DNA from: an uncultured Eubacteriales bacterium
Lineage (GTDB): Bacteria; Bacillota; Clostridia; Oscillospirales; CAG-272
Reading direction: 5' to 3'
DNA length: 64,000 nucleotides
Assembly (NCBI GenBank): GCA_934446365.1
Contig: CAKSDZ010000005.1
Coordinates: 1 to 64,000 of the forward strand
Shown: piece by piece, positions 44,404-54,280 of the stretch
How positions within the stretch are numbered: position 1 is the stretch's first letter
Layout: each line of letters opens with the position of its first letter
Translations under genes and position numbers: made by a program
The notes under the pieces: model-generated
Told to the model about the DNA's origin: nothing
The model's database searches: none
What the model saw: only the letters and a program-made list of their open reading frames with translations

Positions 44404-44826
44404 ATGAAAAAATCAAAAAGAGATCTTATATTTTCAATTTTATCCGTGTTTTTGATTGCTTTTTTGATGTTTGCGGAAATTTCAAGCGGAATGGCTATAT
44501 ATGCGGATACTTTCAATAATAACGGAGCGATGCCGAACGAAAACAACGGCGGCATAGACGGCGATATCGACAACGGCATGCCCGGACTCGGAAATGGCAG
44601 CGATAACAACGGCAATGACAACTTGAACGGGACTGGAAATACCCCGGCTGATGGCAGTGACAATTCAGGAAACGATACCAACACCAATACGGGCGATAAA
44701 AACACCGCCGGCATGGAGACATGGGGATGGATCCTTGCGGTTGTTGCTATCATTGTTATCATCGCAATTATTATAGCAGCCACATCAAAAAAGAAAAAAA
44801 CAGATGAAAAAAGAGATGACTCCTAA
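44404..44826 (+). CDS. Secreted-type protein with low-complexity linker and C-terminal membrane anchor
   Basis: A 140-residue protein: N-terminal membrane segment or signal peptide (residues 8-32), an Asn/Gly/Asp-rich low-complexity region (37-98), a membrane helix (WGWILAVVAIIVIIAIIIAA, about 105-125) and a Lys/Asp tail. It would span or be anchored in the membrane with the linker outside. Ribosome binding site weak (GGAAT). The opposite strand is also open but would encode an unlikely protein. No family recognised. Confidence 0.65.
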   Translation: MKKSKRDLIFSILSVFLIAFLMFAEISSGMAIYADTFNNNGAMPNENNGGIDGDIDNGMPGLGNGSDNNGNDNLNGTGNTPADGSDNSGNDTNTNTGDKNTAGMETWGWILAVVAIIVIIAIIIAATSKKKKTDEKRDDS

Positions 44827-44846
44827 AAGGAGCCATCTCTTTTTTA
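44809..44846. terminator. Bidirectional terminator
   Basis: AAAAGAGATG-a-CTCC pairs with GGAG-c-CATCTCTTTT around TAAAA, with a T-run; overlaps the stop of the 44404 gene and lies just after the SLH gene on the other strand. Confidence 0.8.
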
Positions 44847-44867
44847 TAATTAGGGAAATACTACTAA

Positions 44868-47800
44868 TTAACCGAGAATAAACTCATCGGAGAATACGCA
44901 GTACGTATCGCCAACCTTCACATAGTTGAATGTCAAGGTGGACGTCGGCTGCTGGAAGGAACCGGAACCGAGCTGTACATACAGATAGTACGGCGAGTTC
45001 GGAACACCCCAGAATCTACCGTTGAAGTATCTGTCGAGCAGCGAGTTCTTTGCTTCTACCAGTTCAGCTTCGGTCTTATCAACCTCAGCCTTGTAGTAAG
45101 CGATTCTCTCTTCGCTGAGATATCCCTTAGCAAGAGCCTCTTCGTAAGCCTTAACAGCCTTGTCATAAGCTTCCTGCTGAGTCTTAATCTGAGCGTTGTA
45201 GGTCTCTCTTGTAGCAACTGTTACGCTGGTTGAATCGCCGGCCTTATAAAGAACGCTTGCATCCGCATTTCTGTAGAAGAACGCGAAGTCGTAATTCGTA
45301 ACGTTGACATTCTTCACACCGTCGATCGTAGCATATGTGTTGCCCGCAGCGTCGGTCTTTGTGATCGTACCCTGCTTAGTGCCAAGAGGCTTCACTTCTA
45401 CTTCAATCTTGTGTACCTGATCGTCTACTGCATAAGCAACCGTACCCTCAACCAAATAGTTCTTACCATTGCTCAAATAAATATTGTTCCCCTCGGTGGT
45501 TGTAGAAACCAAAGTCGACAACTCAGGAACCAGACAACTTACAGTTCCCTTAGCTGTTCTTGTGAATCTGTAAACACCATAATTGGTCCAACCCGATGCT
45601 TTCGTATTTGTGTAATAGGTAAGTGATCCATCGTCGTTGACATAAATAAGCTCTGTTCCTTCCGGTACCTCATTATACGTTCCGGCCGGTGCATTGCCAT
45701 ACGGATTCTTACTGGTAAACGTTCTTTCAGTAACTTCTGTATCGGCAGAAACATAGAACTCAAAGACATTTCCAGTCCAGTTACTACCGCTGTTATTACC
45801 TATCATTGTGATCTTCTGATAGCCGTCAAGGGAAACAACCGGCAAAGTCTCATATGTTATATCAGATGCATCCGACAAAATCTTGCCGTTTTCATCAATT
45901 CTATACCAGTGACCGCCAACAATCATCAAATCAATAGCCGCAGCTTTCGTTGCCTCTTCGTAAGTGGAATACTCACGATAGATAACACCGATTTCCTCAC
46001 CGGTCGGAAGCGCATAAGCGGATCTGTCGGAAACGACGAGCCAGCTCTTGCCATAAGCAGCCGCTCTGACAATGGCTTTCGCATTGGAATCGAGGTAAAC
46101 GAGCGTTCCTTCATCAGTCGGATCAGGTGTGACCGTACCGCTGCCATCGGTATAAGCCGCGGCCTTCTCACCAACAATAGCGATTGCAGAAAGCTTGCCG
46201 TCTGTAACAACCGCATTCCAATCCGTCACAAAGAGACCGTCTGTAGAAACATTTGCAAGAGTCGTTGTCGTGGTGGTGAAACCATCAGCCGAAGGAGTAA
46301 CGATCACAACAGGTGTGGACGATGTAGCCGTATAGGTTGTACCGTCAAGTGTAACGGTGCTGAGACCCGGATACCAGCCTTCTGTCGTATCTCTGTCTGC
46401 TGCCGCATAGGTAAAGGTAGCATATTTGCCGACCTTATAAGTCGAGAAGAGAACTTCCGTACCGGAGGTATACTCGACTGCGATTTCAGCAGATTCTTCG
46501 TCATACTTAACATCAGAATAAACGATGTTGCCCTTGTCGTCAGTCTTGTAAACAATTTCAGCCTTATCGATGAGCTGATATACAAGATTTGTCACATCAT
46601 CAATATAGAAACCGTTTGCAATGGTATACTTTTCAAAATCAGCATCTGTGGTAGCTTTCAGCTGAGTAGAAACTGTACCGCTCTCACCGACATAAACAGG
46701 TGTCATGAGTGTCTTTGTCTTATCGATTACCGCGGTTGCAGAACCGGTAATGCCCGTGTATTCCACAACTCTTGTGAATTTCAGAACATACTCATAAGCT
46801 TTCTTTGTCGTATTATAAGTTCTCTCATAATACGGACCAAAGCCTACCGTGCCCTTATAATCAGCAGTATAGCTGCTCTTGTCGTCCGCATATACTCTCG
46901 AGCCTTCAACTTCCGTCAGGCTGATATTGTATCTGCCTTCAACATTGACCCAAGAACCTGCAGAAAGCGTGCTATTGTACTTCAAATACTTAGTAGCAGC
47001 ATCCTGATATACGGTTACATAAATCAAATCTTCATCCGCATTTACTCTGCCATCTTCCATGCCATACGGATCAGCAAGCTTGCTGGAGAAGATCGCATTG
47101 TAAACTTCATAGTTCTGCCAGTCAAACATAGAAGAAGCATTCGCTCTGACTTCATATGTTGAAACGCCGGCAACTTTGCTCGAAGTGTATCTTGCGATCG
47201 AAACATTAAAGGTATTCTCACCTGTATCCGTCTTTGTGACACCGGTTACGAAACCGCTGACATTGGCAGAGGAATCCGTGCCGAGCATAACGATAACCTT
47301 GCTGTCCGAATCAACCGCAAACTGAACATATTTACCAGCCATCCAAGCCGCGGTTGCAGCTTTATAGCTGGGATCTTCGACGCCGGATACGATGCCGCTT
47401 GCAATAACTTCATCTTTCATCTGCGTCAAGAATGTGCACCAGTTGGAGCTGTCGAAAGTGTAATCCGCCGTAACGCCGTCAACCGTAACGGGAAGCGTCG
47501 TCTTCTCGGCAGGAGTAACCGGAATATAAACCGTCTTAGAGGTTCCATCCGTCTGTACGATCTTCGCAACATAATAGTTGTCGAGAGCGAACGCATCAAC
47601 CTCCTCGATGACACCTACGCCGAACGTAGCAAGATCCACAACCTTATAGAAGTGAGGAGATGCGTTGCCATACGTGTCAGTGGCACCGTCGATAAAGAAG
47701 TGCTTGTTAGAAGCTCTCAGAATCAGCTGCATTTTACCGGTTGCACTGTCTTTGAGCAGATAACCGTCGGTTCTGTAATCCGCAACACCGGTTGTTCCAC

Positions 47801-49511
47801 CGGCAGCAAATTCAACAGACTTGTTATAAATAACCGTACCGAGAGCATTGCCCTTCATCCGAGCATTGCCGATAACCGTGCCGTTGCTGATAGAAGAATA
47901 GTAATCATATGTGTCCGTTGTCGAGCCGGCAACATTCGGGGTGCCGACAAAAAGGAACGGGTCAGACTCTTTGACAATGGCGGAATCATATCTGCCGTCG
48001 CCGTCGATATCGTTGAATACGACCAAAGCCTCGCCTTGTGCAATGTTGATGATGGCATTTACAGCCTCATTCGGAGTCAGAACAGTGGTCAGGTCATCAC
48101 CGGAATAGATCGCGATTTCATCGCTTGAACCGTTCACGGTATAAGTCTGTCCCTTGAAGTTAAGAACCGCAGAGGTGACAACGCCGTCTGCATCCTTCAC
48201 AACATTCGTCCAAGAGGTTGCAAGCTCCGCGCTGTAAGAAGCGGGAAGCACCGGGCAGGTATTCTCCGTCGTTCCGATCTCACGGATGGTCCAGCCGACA
48301 TACTTGGAAAGGTCAGCCGCACTGATGATGAGGTTGGTCGCCGCAGATGCACCGTTGGAACCATCACCGTAATCCTCGCCTTCCTTTGCGCTTGTCGCCT
48401 GCAAATAGGTATCGACAATCACGCTGTTGGAGGAAGCGCTGAGAGAGGAAACCGTGATCTTTTGGTCTGCCTCGGTATACGTGCCGTCGTTATCGTTATC
48501 AAGGTAAGCGTTTGTGCTCGTCGCGCTCTTATCGATAACAATATTGACAATCGAGCCGACATCAAGATAACCAAACACATTGATTTCAGGCTCTTCGTTT
48601 GCAATATCTCTCTCCGGATTGAGGCCGAGAGAAATTCTGAGCATTTTCAGGAAAGACGCACCGTCGATCACGAGCGGAGCTGTGCCATCCGTCGGAAGAA
48701 GAACGACATCCTTCGCAGTGTCGAGCTCGTTGGTGTAGAGCAGGCCCTTCTGTCCGCCGAGAGCGAGCAGCGTGGACATGGATTCACCGTTGCAAACTCT
48801 GTTGATCGACTGAACATAGTAAGACTTGCCGACAACGCCTGTGCTGCCGCCGTTTACATCAAACCACTCACCGAGGTTGATGCCGTCGGAGGTTTCGGAA
48901 TAATCCGAATCTGTCGGCTGCTTATTGAAGTTCATGATCGTAGCGAGGAGGTAAGCCGCCTCACCCTGTGTAAGCTCATAATCGGGATTGTAGGTATCCG
49001 TCTCTTTCATGAAGACGTCGTCAATCGCATGGCAGTATGTATTGGCAACCTGCATGTAATTGAATGCCCACGCATCCGCTGATGTGTCATACACCTTGTT
49101 CTCGTAGCCCATCACACGAACGATTACGGCACAAGCCTCCGCAAAGGTTGTGGCCTTATCGGGGCTGAACGTTCCGTCACCGTTACCGATGATGAAGTTA
49201 CGTCTTGCAGAGTACGCGATTGCAGCTTTGTGGTGAGCATCGGTTACATCCGTAAAGACTGTATTCGCAATCTGCTCATTCCAAGCTGTGTCGCTGAGCT
49301 GATGAGATTCGATCTTCGCGACCCAAAGCACGAATTCGTTTCTCGTAATTTTCTTGTCGGCATTTGCTCCAATGACCGCGATACCGTTCTCTTCAATATA
49401 AGTTACGGCCTCGCTGTACCACTTGGAACCGGCTGCTGACAAGCTTGCAAATGTACCCACTACCATAACGATAGCGATTACAAGTGCAAGAATTCGCTTG
49501 AAGTTCTTCAT
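44868..49511 (-). CDS. SLH-domain surface protein
   Basis: A 1547-residue secreted protein. Signal peptide (1-27), three S-layer homology domains (about 30-80, 90-145, 155-200) that would bind a cell-wall polymer: note ITRNEFVLWVAKI, FSPDKATTFAEACAVIVRVMGY and YELTQGEAAYLLATIM. The rest is long, low in Cys, rich in Thr/Ser/Gly/Asp/Tyr and beta strands, without recognised domains, and ends with a coiled-coil segment (about 1420-1480: QQEAYDKAVKAYEEALAK, KTEAELVEAKN) and a beta tail. A strong AGGAGG site. Size, composition and promoter suggest a major surface-layer protein. Confidence 0.92.
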   Translation of the reverse strand: MKNFKRILALVIAIVMVVGTFASLSAAGSKWYSEAVTYIEENGIAVIGANADKKITRNEFVLWVAKIESHQLSDTAWNEQIANTVFTDVTDAHHKAAIAYSARRNFIIGNGDGTFSPDKATTFAEACAVIVRVMGYENKVYDTSADAWAFNYMQVANTYCHAIDDVFMKETDTYNPDYELTQGEAAYLLATIMNFNKQPTDSDYSETSDGINLGEWFDVNGGSTGVVGKSYYVQSINRVCNGESMSTLLALGGQKGLLYTNELDTAKDVVLLPTDGTAPLVIDGASFLKMLRISLGLNPERDIANEEPEINVFGYLDVGSIVNIVIDKSATSTNAYLDNDNDGTYTEADQKITVSSLSASSNSVIVDTYLQATSAKEGEDYGDGSNGASAATNLIISAADLSKYVGWTIREIGTTENTCPVLPASYSAELATSWTNVVKDADGVVTSAVLNFKGQTYTVNGSSDEIAIYSGDDLTTVLTPNEAVNAIINIAQGEALVVFNDIDGDGRYDSAIVKESDPFLFVGTPNVAGSTTDTYDYYSSISNGTVIGNARMKGNALGTVIYNKSVEFAAGGTTGVADYRTDGYLLKDSATGKMQLILRASNKHFFIDGATDTYGNASPHFYKVVDLATFGVGVIEEVDAFALDNYYVAKIVQTDGTSKTVYIPVTPAEKTTLPVTVDGVTADYTFDSSNWCTFLTQMKDEVIASGIVSGVEDPSYKAATAAWMAGKYVQFAVDSDSKVIVMLGTDSSANVSGFVTGVTKTDTGENTFNVSIARYTSSKVAGVSTYEVRANASSMFDWQNYEVYNAIFSSKLADPYGMEDGRVNADEDLIYVTVYQDAATKYLKYNSTLSAGSWVNVEGRYNISLTEVEGSRVYADDKSSYTADYKGTVGFGPYYERTYNTTKKAYEYVLKFTRVVEYTGITGSATAVIDKTKTLMTPVYVGESGTVSTQLKATTDADFEKYTIANGFYIDDVTNLVYQLIDKAEIVYKTDDKGNIVYSDVKYDEESAEIAVEYTSGTEVLFSTYKVGKYATFTYAAADRDTTEGWYPGLSTVTLDGTTYTATSSTPVVIVTPSADGFTTTTTTLANVSTDGLFVTDWNAVVTDGKLSAIAIVGEKAAAYTDGSGTVTPDPTDEGTLVYLDSNAKAIVRAAAYGKSWLVVSDRSAYALPTGEEIGVIYREYSTYEEATKAAAIDLMIVGGHWYRIDENGKILSDASDITYETLPVVSLDGYQKITMIGNNSGSNWTGNVFEFYVSADTEVTERTFTSKNPYGNAPAGTYNEVPEGTELIYVNDDGSLTYYTNTKASGWTNYGVYRFTRTAKGTVSCLVPELSTLVSTTTEGNNIYLSNGKNYLVEGTVAYAVDDQVHKIEVEVKPLGTKQGTITKTDAAGNTYATIDGVKNVNVTNYDFAFFYRNADASVLYKAGDSTSVTVATRETYNAQIKTQQEAYDKAVKAYEEALAKGYLSEERIAYYKAEVDKTEAELVEAKNSLLDRYFNGRFWGVPNSPYYLYVQLGSGSFQQPTSTLTFNYVKVGDTYCVFSDEFILG

Positions 49512-49615
49512 AGTATTCCTCCTAATTATTTAAGTAACCGGCAGAAAGGCTCCACCAGTCGTACTTAGTGTAACTATCCTACTACAAACGAAAAAAAATT
49601 GCAATAGTTTCCGCG

Positions 49616-49639
49616 ATTTTGTAACACAACTGTAACATT
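49616..49639 (-). repeat. Direct repeat 1 near the SLH promoter
   Basis: On the minus strand it contains TGTTACA-GTTG-TGTTACA, two heptamers with an 11-bp period, like the sites of OmpR/PhoB-type regulators. Confidence 0.6.
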
Positions 49640-49717
49640 CGCGGCAGATTTTCCCGTTTTGCAGAGTTTATATGATTAGCATACGCGCCCCGAAGATTCT
49701 TGTCAACGGGTTTCTCC

Positions 49718-49741
49718 ATTTTGTAACACAACTGAAACATT
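49718..49741 (-). repeat. Direct repeat 2 near the SLH promoter
   Basis: On the minus strand it contains TGTTTCA-GTTG-TGTTACA, one base different from repeat 1; 11 bp upstream of the -35 box. Confidence 0.6.
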
Positions 49742-49768
49742 GAGAAGCGCTATATATAATATAAAAGG

Positions 49769-49799
49769 AAGAAAAAGCGCGTCCGGAATCCGAACGCGC
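49769..49799 (-). terminator. Terminator of pheST
   Basis: On the minus strand GCGCGTTCGG pairs with CCGGACGCGC (one G-T) around ATT, with TTTTTC after it; 20 bp after the pheT stop. Confidence 0.75.
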
Positions 49800-49819
49800 C
49801 GATATATCTGCCGTTATGG

Positions 49820-52255
49820 TTATGACTGCCTGATTGTAATCCCAAGTAGGCGCTCCACACCGCGCAAAATCTTCGCGGCGGCCTTGTCCGCCTCCTCCAC
49901 TGTCAGCGTATGGTCGGAGCTGCGCAGGGCAACCGAGAACGAAACGCTTTTTTTGCCGCTTCCGATTTGAATCCCTCTGTAAACATCGAAAAAGGTGATA
50001 TTCTCAATCAGGGAAACGCCGGACGCACGCATTGCATCCTCAATCGCGCCGACCGTAATGCTCTCATCGCAGATAAACGAGAAATCGCGTGTCACAGCCG
50101 GGAATTTCGGCAAAGGCTTATAAGCCCTCTTCCGATTGGAGGACGCGTAGAGGTTTTCGAGATCGATTTCCGCAAGATAAACAGGCGAAGTGAACGTATA
50201 ACCGGCCGCCACCGTCGGATGCAGCTCTCCCAGAATACCGAGCGGCAGTCCGTTTTTCGCCGTCACCACGGCGCATCTTCCGGGATGGAAAGTCGGATCC
50301 GATATCTCCGCCGCAAATTTGGCCTCCACGCCCGCATAGGCAAAGATCGCCTCGCACATACCTTTGAGACGGGAAAAATCGCCGGAACCGTACATTCCGA
50401 GCATAATCTTGACCCTTTCGTCCGGCAGCGTGCCTTCAAGTCCGTGCGTATTGGTGACAATACCCTCCCGCGGCAGAAATACGCGCGCCATCTCATAAAG
50501 CGCCGCCGTCTCCGCGCTCTTATTGCAGTTGATTTCGAGCGTTTCAAGCATCGACGGAATTGCCGTCGTGCGCATGGTTTTGGAATCCTCGCCGAATGGA
50601 TTCATAATCTCAACCGAGCGGCGGCGGCTGTCGTCCGGCGCCAAACCGGCTTTGTCATAAAGCTTTGCCGACATAAAGGAATATGTGTAGATTTCATCAA
50701 GTCCGAAGCCGCAGAGAAGCCCATGCAGCTCCTCCGTGAATTTCTGCTTCTCCGTAAGTCCCCCCTGTGTCATGGCGGCGACGATATTGCCGGATTCAAT
50801 CTCGTTATAGCCGTAGATTCTCACGACCTCTTCGGCGATATCGTTCATGCAGCGCACATCGTCGCGGTACGACGGGACGTATACCTTCCCATCCTTCACG
50901 ACAAAATGAAGGCTTTCCAGAATCTCCGTCATTTTTTCGGCGGACAGACGGATTCCGAGAAACCGATTGATTTTTTCCGGCTCAAAGGGGACGGTCGCCG
51001 TCGCTTTCTTTTCGGGATAAAGATCGATCATGCCGGAAACGACCTCGCCGGCGCCCAATAAATTCACAAGCTCGCAGGCGCGTTCCAGCGCCGGGACGGT
51101 ATTCTCGACGTCCAGCCCTTTTTCAAAACGCGAGGAGGCGTCGGTGCGCATACCAAGCTTTTTCGCCGTGATGCGCACGGAGCTGCCGAGAAACATCGCG
51201 GATTCAAACACCACGGTCGTCGTCTCCTCCGTGATTTCGCTGTTCGCGCCGCCCATGACGCCGGCAATTCCGACCGGCTTTTTGCCGTCGGCAATCACCA
51301 GCATATCCGCGTCGAGCAGACGCTCTTGGCCGTCGAGCGTCAGGAAAGCTTCCTTATCGCCCGCGGTGCGCACCTCGATATGCTTCCCGTCGAGGCATTT
51401 ATAATCGAACGCATGCATCGGCTGTCCGTATTCCAGCATGACATAGTTCGTGATATCGACAATATTGTTAATCGGACGCACGCCGGATGCGCGCAGTCTC
51501 ATGCGCAGCCAAAGCGGCGAGGGCGCAATTTTCACGTTTTTGATCACGCGCGCGCTGTAACGGAAGCATTTTTCCGTATCCTTAATCGCAATATCGATAT
51601 AATTTTTGATATCGTCGCCCGCTTCCTTTACCGTAGGCACCGGAATATGCAGCGGCCGCTCGAAGCTTGCCGCGCTCTCGCGTGCCAGCCCGATGACGGA
51701 AAGACAGTCGGGACGGTTCGGCGTGATTTCAAATTCGACGGCGCGGTCGCGCATTTCGAGCACATCGACGATATCGTCGCCCGGCTTGCAGCCGAGATGA
51801 TAGTCATTCAGAATCAGAATGCCGTCGGTTGCGGCGCCCGGCATATCGTGCGTCGTGAGCCCAAGCTCCTCAATCGAGCAGAACATGCCCTCGGAAACAA
51901 GACCGCGCAGCTTGCCGGACTTGATTTCCACGCCCGTGGCAAGCTTTGCCACGCGCTTTTCATCTTTCGGACAATAGCAGACGGGCACGAGCGCCCCCTC
52001 AAACACGTTTTTCGCCGCGGTGATGATTTGCAATGTCTTTTCTCCGCAGTCCACCTCGCAGACGACGAGACGCTCCGCGTCCGGATGCTGCTCGATCTTC
52101 CGAATGAGCCCCACCTTTACATTCTCGATTTCAGAGCCGAGAAGCTCATATCCCTCCACCTTGGAGCCGGTGTCGGTCATTCTGTCGCAGTATTTTTTGA
52201 TTTCAATATCTTCACAGTCCACAAAATCGGACAGCCATTTCATCGATAAAACCAT
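49820..52255 (-). CDS. pheT: Phenylalanine-tRNA ligase, beta subunit
   Basis: An 811-residue subunit. tRNA-binding domain (about 40-150, HPDAERLVVCEVDCG), B1 domain, B3/B4 editing domain (about 200-390), B5 domain (about 400-475) and the C-terminal anticodon-binding FDX-ACB domain (about 720-811, FPAVTRDFSFICDESI). GGAGG before the ATG; 21 bp after pheS. Confidence 0.97.
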   Translation of the reverse strand: MVLSMKWLSDFVDCEDIEIKKYCDRMTDTGSKVEGYELLGSEIENVKVGLIRKIEQHPDAERLVVCEVDCGEKTLQIITAAKNVFEGALVPVCYCPKDEKRVAKLATGVEIKSGKLRGLVSEGMFCSIEELGLTTHDMPGAATDGILILNDYHLGCKPGDDIVDVLEMRDRAVEFEITPNRPDCLSVIGLARESAASFERPLHIPVPTVKEAGDDIKNYIDIAIKDTEKCFRYSARVIKNVKIAPSPLWLRMRLRASGVRPINNIVDITNYVMLEYGQPMHAFDYKCLDGKHIEVRTAGDKEAFLTLDGQERLLDADMLVIADGKKPVGIAGVMGGANSEITEETTTVVFESAMFLGSSVRITAKKLGMRTDASSRFEKGLDVENTVPALERACELVNLLGAGEVVSGMIDLYPEKKATATVPFEPEKINRFLGIRLSAEKMTEILESLHFVVKDGKVYVPSYRDDVRCMNDIAEEVVRIYGYNEIESGNIVAAMTQGGLTEKQKFTEELHGLLCGFGLDEIYTYSFMSAKLYDKAGLAPDDSRRRSVEIMNPFGEDSKTMRTTAIPSMLETLEINCNKSAETAALYEMARVFLPREGIVTNTHGLEGTLPDERVKIMLGMYGSGDFSRLKGMCEAIFAYAGVEAKFAAEISDPTFHPGRCAVVTAKNGLPLGILGELHPTVAAGYTFTSPVYLAEIDLENLYASSNRKRAYKPLPKFPAVTRDFSFICDESITVGAIEDAMRASGVSLIENITFFDVYRGIQIGSGKKSVSFSVALRSSDHTLTVEEADKAAAKILRGVERLLGITIRQS

Positions 52256-52276
52256 AATTTTCCGCCTCCTTACCGA

Positions 52277-53287
52277 TTAAAACTGATGCAGGAACCGCAC
52301 ATCGTTCTCATAAAGCAGCCGCATATCGTCGATGCCGAGTCTTGCCATCGTGATTCTTTCCACACCCATGCCGAAAGCAAAGCCGGAATACTCCTCCGGG
52401 TCGATGCCGCAGTTCGAGAGCACGAACGGATGCACCATGCCGGAGCCGAGAATCTCAATCCAGCCCTCTCCCTTGCAGAGCCGGCAGCCCTTGCCGCCGC
52501 AGACAAAGCAGGACACATCCACCTCGGCGGAAGGCTCCGTAAACGGGAAATGATGCGGGCGGAAGCGGATTTTCGTCTCCTCGCCGAACATGCGCTTCGC
52601 AAACAGCTCGAGAATCCCTTTGAGGTCCCCCATCGTGATGCCGTGATCGACGACAAGCCCCTCCACCTGATGGAAAATCGGAGAATGGGTTGCATCGGCG
52701 GGGTCCGCACGGTATACACGCCCCGGTGAAATCACGCGGATCGGCGGTTTCTGCACCTCCATCGTCCTCACCTGTACGGGAGACGTTTGGGAACGCAGCA
52801 AAATGTTATCCGTAATATAAAAGGTATCCTGTGTATCGCGCGCCGGATGATTCTTCGGCAGATTCAGCGCCTCGAAATTGTAGTAGTCGTATTCGATCTC
52901 CGGTCCCTCCGCGACGGAAAATCCCATTCCGACGAAGATATCGCGCAGCATCGCCTCCGTCTGCGCAAGCGGATGACGGTGCCCGACCGTAAATTTCTCT
53001 CCCGGAATCGTTACGTCAAGCGCTTCCGATGCCAGCCGGCGCTCGAGCTCACGCTTCTTTTTCAGCTCCGCTTTTGCGGCAAGCGCCTCTTCGATTCTGC
53101 CTCTCACTTCATTTGCCAGCTGCCCGATAAGGGGACGCTCCTCGGGAGAAACGTTTCCCATTCCGCGCAAAACGGCGGTCAGCTCTCCTTTTTTACCGAG
53201 ATATTTGATCCGAAGCTCCTCGATATCGTCCGAGGAATTGATCTCACGGGTTGCTTTTTCTCTGATTTTTTCCAGCAGTTCCTTCAT
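52277..53287 (-). CDS. pheS: Phenylalanine-tRNA ligase, alpha subunit
   Basis: A 336-residue class II synthetase subunit: N-terminal coiled coil (1-90), motif 2 around FHQVEGLVVD and motif 3 AFGMGVERITMARLGIDDMR. The catalytic domain has HPARDTQDTFY. Its expression is probably set by the T-box just upstream. Confidence 0.97.
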   Translation of the reverse strand: MKELLEKIREKATREINSSDDIEELRIKYLGKKGELTAVLRGMGNVSPEERPLIGQLANEVRGRIEEALAAKAELKKKRELERRLASEALDVTIPGEKFTVGHRHPLAQTEAMLRDIFVGMGFSVAEGPEIEYDYYNFEALNLPKNHPARDTQDTFYITDNILLRSQTSPVQVRTMEVQKPPIRVISPGRVYRADPADATHSPIFHQVEGLVVDHGITMGDLKGILELFAKRMFGEETKIRFRPHHFPFTEPSAEVDVSCFVCGGKGCRLCKGEGWIEILGSGMVHPFVLSNCGIDPEEYSGFAFGMGVERITMARLGIDDMRLLYENDVRFLHQF

Positions 53288-53330
53288 TCTGTTCTATCCT
53301 TTCTTTATAATCGATATGAAAAGAGCGAAA

Positions 53331-53605
53331 AACAAAAAGCTCCCGTCCACATAAAAAGGGACGGGAGCATATTTCTTCCGCGGTACCACCCGAATTTCCG
53401 CATATAGCGCGGACACTCTTCTCTGTCCGTAACGGGGACAATCCGTGCGCCGCTACTCATGCTTCACGGCGTCCGCTCCGAAGCGAAAGGCGATATTCCA
53501 TACGGACGGTTTGCTTTCAGCCGGTGACAAACCTCTCTTTTATCCGCAATCAAAGAAATAAAGCCGCTTCTTCCCAGCGTTTTCGATGTGTTTCATATAG
53601 GATAC
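53331..53605 (-). promoter_or_regulatory. T-box leader of pheST
   Basis: On the minus strand the T-box GGTGGTACCGCGG lies at 53378-53390 and an intrinsic terminator (GCTCCCGTCC/GGACGGGAGC plus TTTTTG) at 53331-53368. A Stem I-like part starts near 53595 (GGGAAGAAGCGGC) and contains a TTC triplet as a plausible Phe specifier (near 53555), followed by AGAGAGG and a GCTGAAAGC element. Uncharged tRNA-Phe would favour the antiterminator. Confidence 0.88.
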
Positions 53606-53627
53606 CACAATTCATCGGGATTTGCAA
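53599..53627 (-). promoter_or_regulatory. Promoter of the pheST operon
   Basis: On the minus strand TTGCAA (53622-53627) and TATCCT (53599-53604), 17 bp apart; it starts the T-box leader. Confidence 0.65.
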
Positions 53628-53729
53628 CAGAAATTTTAAATTTTTTTACAAAATGCTTCGTAATCATGGCTTATAAGAAAAAATAATTTTTTGATAAAAC
53701 AAATTGTCATGATTTGTTCATAATTTATA

Positions 53730-53758
53730 TTGACTTTTTCTCCTGAACCGTATATAAT
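53730..53758 (+). promoter_or_regulatory. Promoter of the small lipoprotein gene
   Basis: TTGACT (53730-53735) and TATAAT (53753-53758), 17 bp apart, 34 bp before the start codon. Confidence 0.7.
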
Positions 53759-53792
53759 AAAAGTATAAAATTGTTTTTGGAGGATTTACTGA

Positions 53793-54230
53793 ATGAAAAC
53801 TTGTAAAAGAATTTTTGCGGCGTGTCTTGTCGTGTCTCTCGTTTTTCTTCTTGCTTCCTGCGGAACTTTCAGCAAAATCAAGAAGAATTTCACGGATGCC
53901 GGCTATACATATGTAGAAAGCTCCGACGATGATGATGCGAAAACCGCCAATACCATCGCCGCGCAGCTCGAAGAAGGTGAGATTTCCTGCACGCTTCACA
54001 TATTCAAAAAAGAACTCGTGTCCGTCGGCAGCGCGACAACCTACAAATGGGCGTTCGTTTTGGAATTCAAGTCTGATGCGGAGCTTCAGAAGGCTTTTGA
54101 AGAAAACGGAAGCGCTACTCTGAAAGGGCTCATTACCGACGCGCAGAATTCCGACTATGTCAACGGAAACTGCATTCTTCTCCCGTCTATCTTAGATAAC
54201 AGCGAAAAGGTTGAAATTTTCAACAAATAA
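53793..54230 (+). CDS. Hypothetical lipoprotein
   Basis: A 145-residue protein with a lipoprotein signal (hydrophobic run, LLASC, Cys23) and a mature part with no recognised domain (FTDAGYTYVESSDDDDAKTAN ... TYKWAFVLEFKSDAELQKAF). GGAGG site, own promoter and terminator: a single-gene unit. Function unknown. Confidence 0.78.
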   Translation: MKTCKRIFAACLVVSLVFLLASCGTFSKIKKNFTDAGYTYVESSDDDDAKTANTIAAQLEEGEISCTLHIFKKELVSVGSATTYKWAFVLEFKSDAELQKAFEENGSATLKGLITDAQNSDYVNGNCILLPSILDNSEKVEIFNK

Positions 54231-54242
54231 TTTTCAGAGTAA

Positions 54243-54280
54243 AAAATTCGCCGGATGATAAAATCCGGCGAGTTTTTTTA
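54243..54280 (+). terminator. Terminator of the small lipoprotein gene
   Basis: TCGCCGGAT pairs with ATCCGGCGA around GATAAA and is followed by GTTTTTTT. Confidence 0.85.

Larger units (their letters stand above)
49512..49819 (-). promoter_or_regulatory. Regulatory region of the SLH gene
   Basis: No gene. On the minus strand TTGACA (49701-49706) and TATGCT (49678-49683) are 17 bp apart, giving a leader of about 160 nt. Two 24-bp direct repeats with one mismatch lie at 49616-49639 and 49718-49741, 102 bp apart, one downstream and one upstream of the promoter. The rest of the region contains the pheT terminator. Confidence 0.65.

Noticed and set aside
45909..47162. 417-residue rightward open frame within the SLH gene
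   Set aside because: Shadow of the 1547-residue SLH frame; no ribosome binding site and low-complexity translation.
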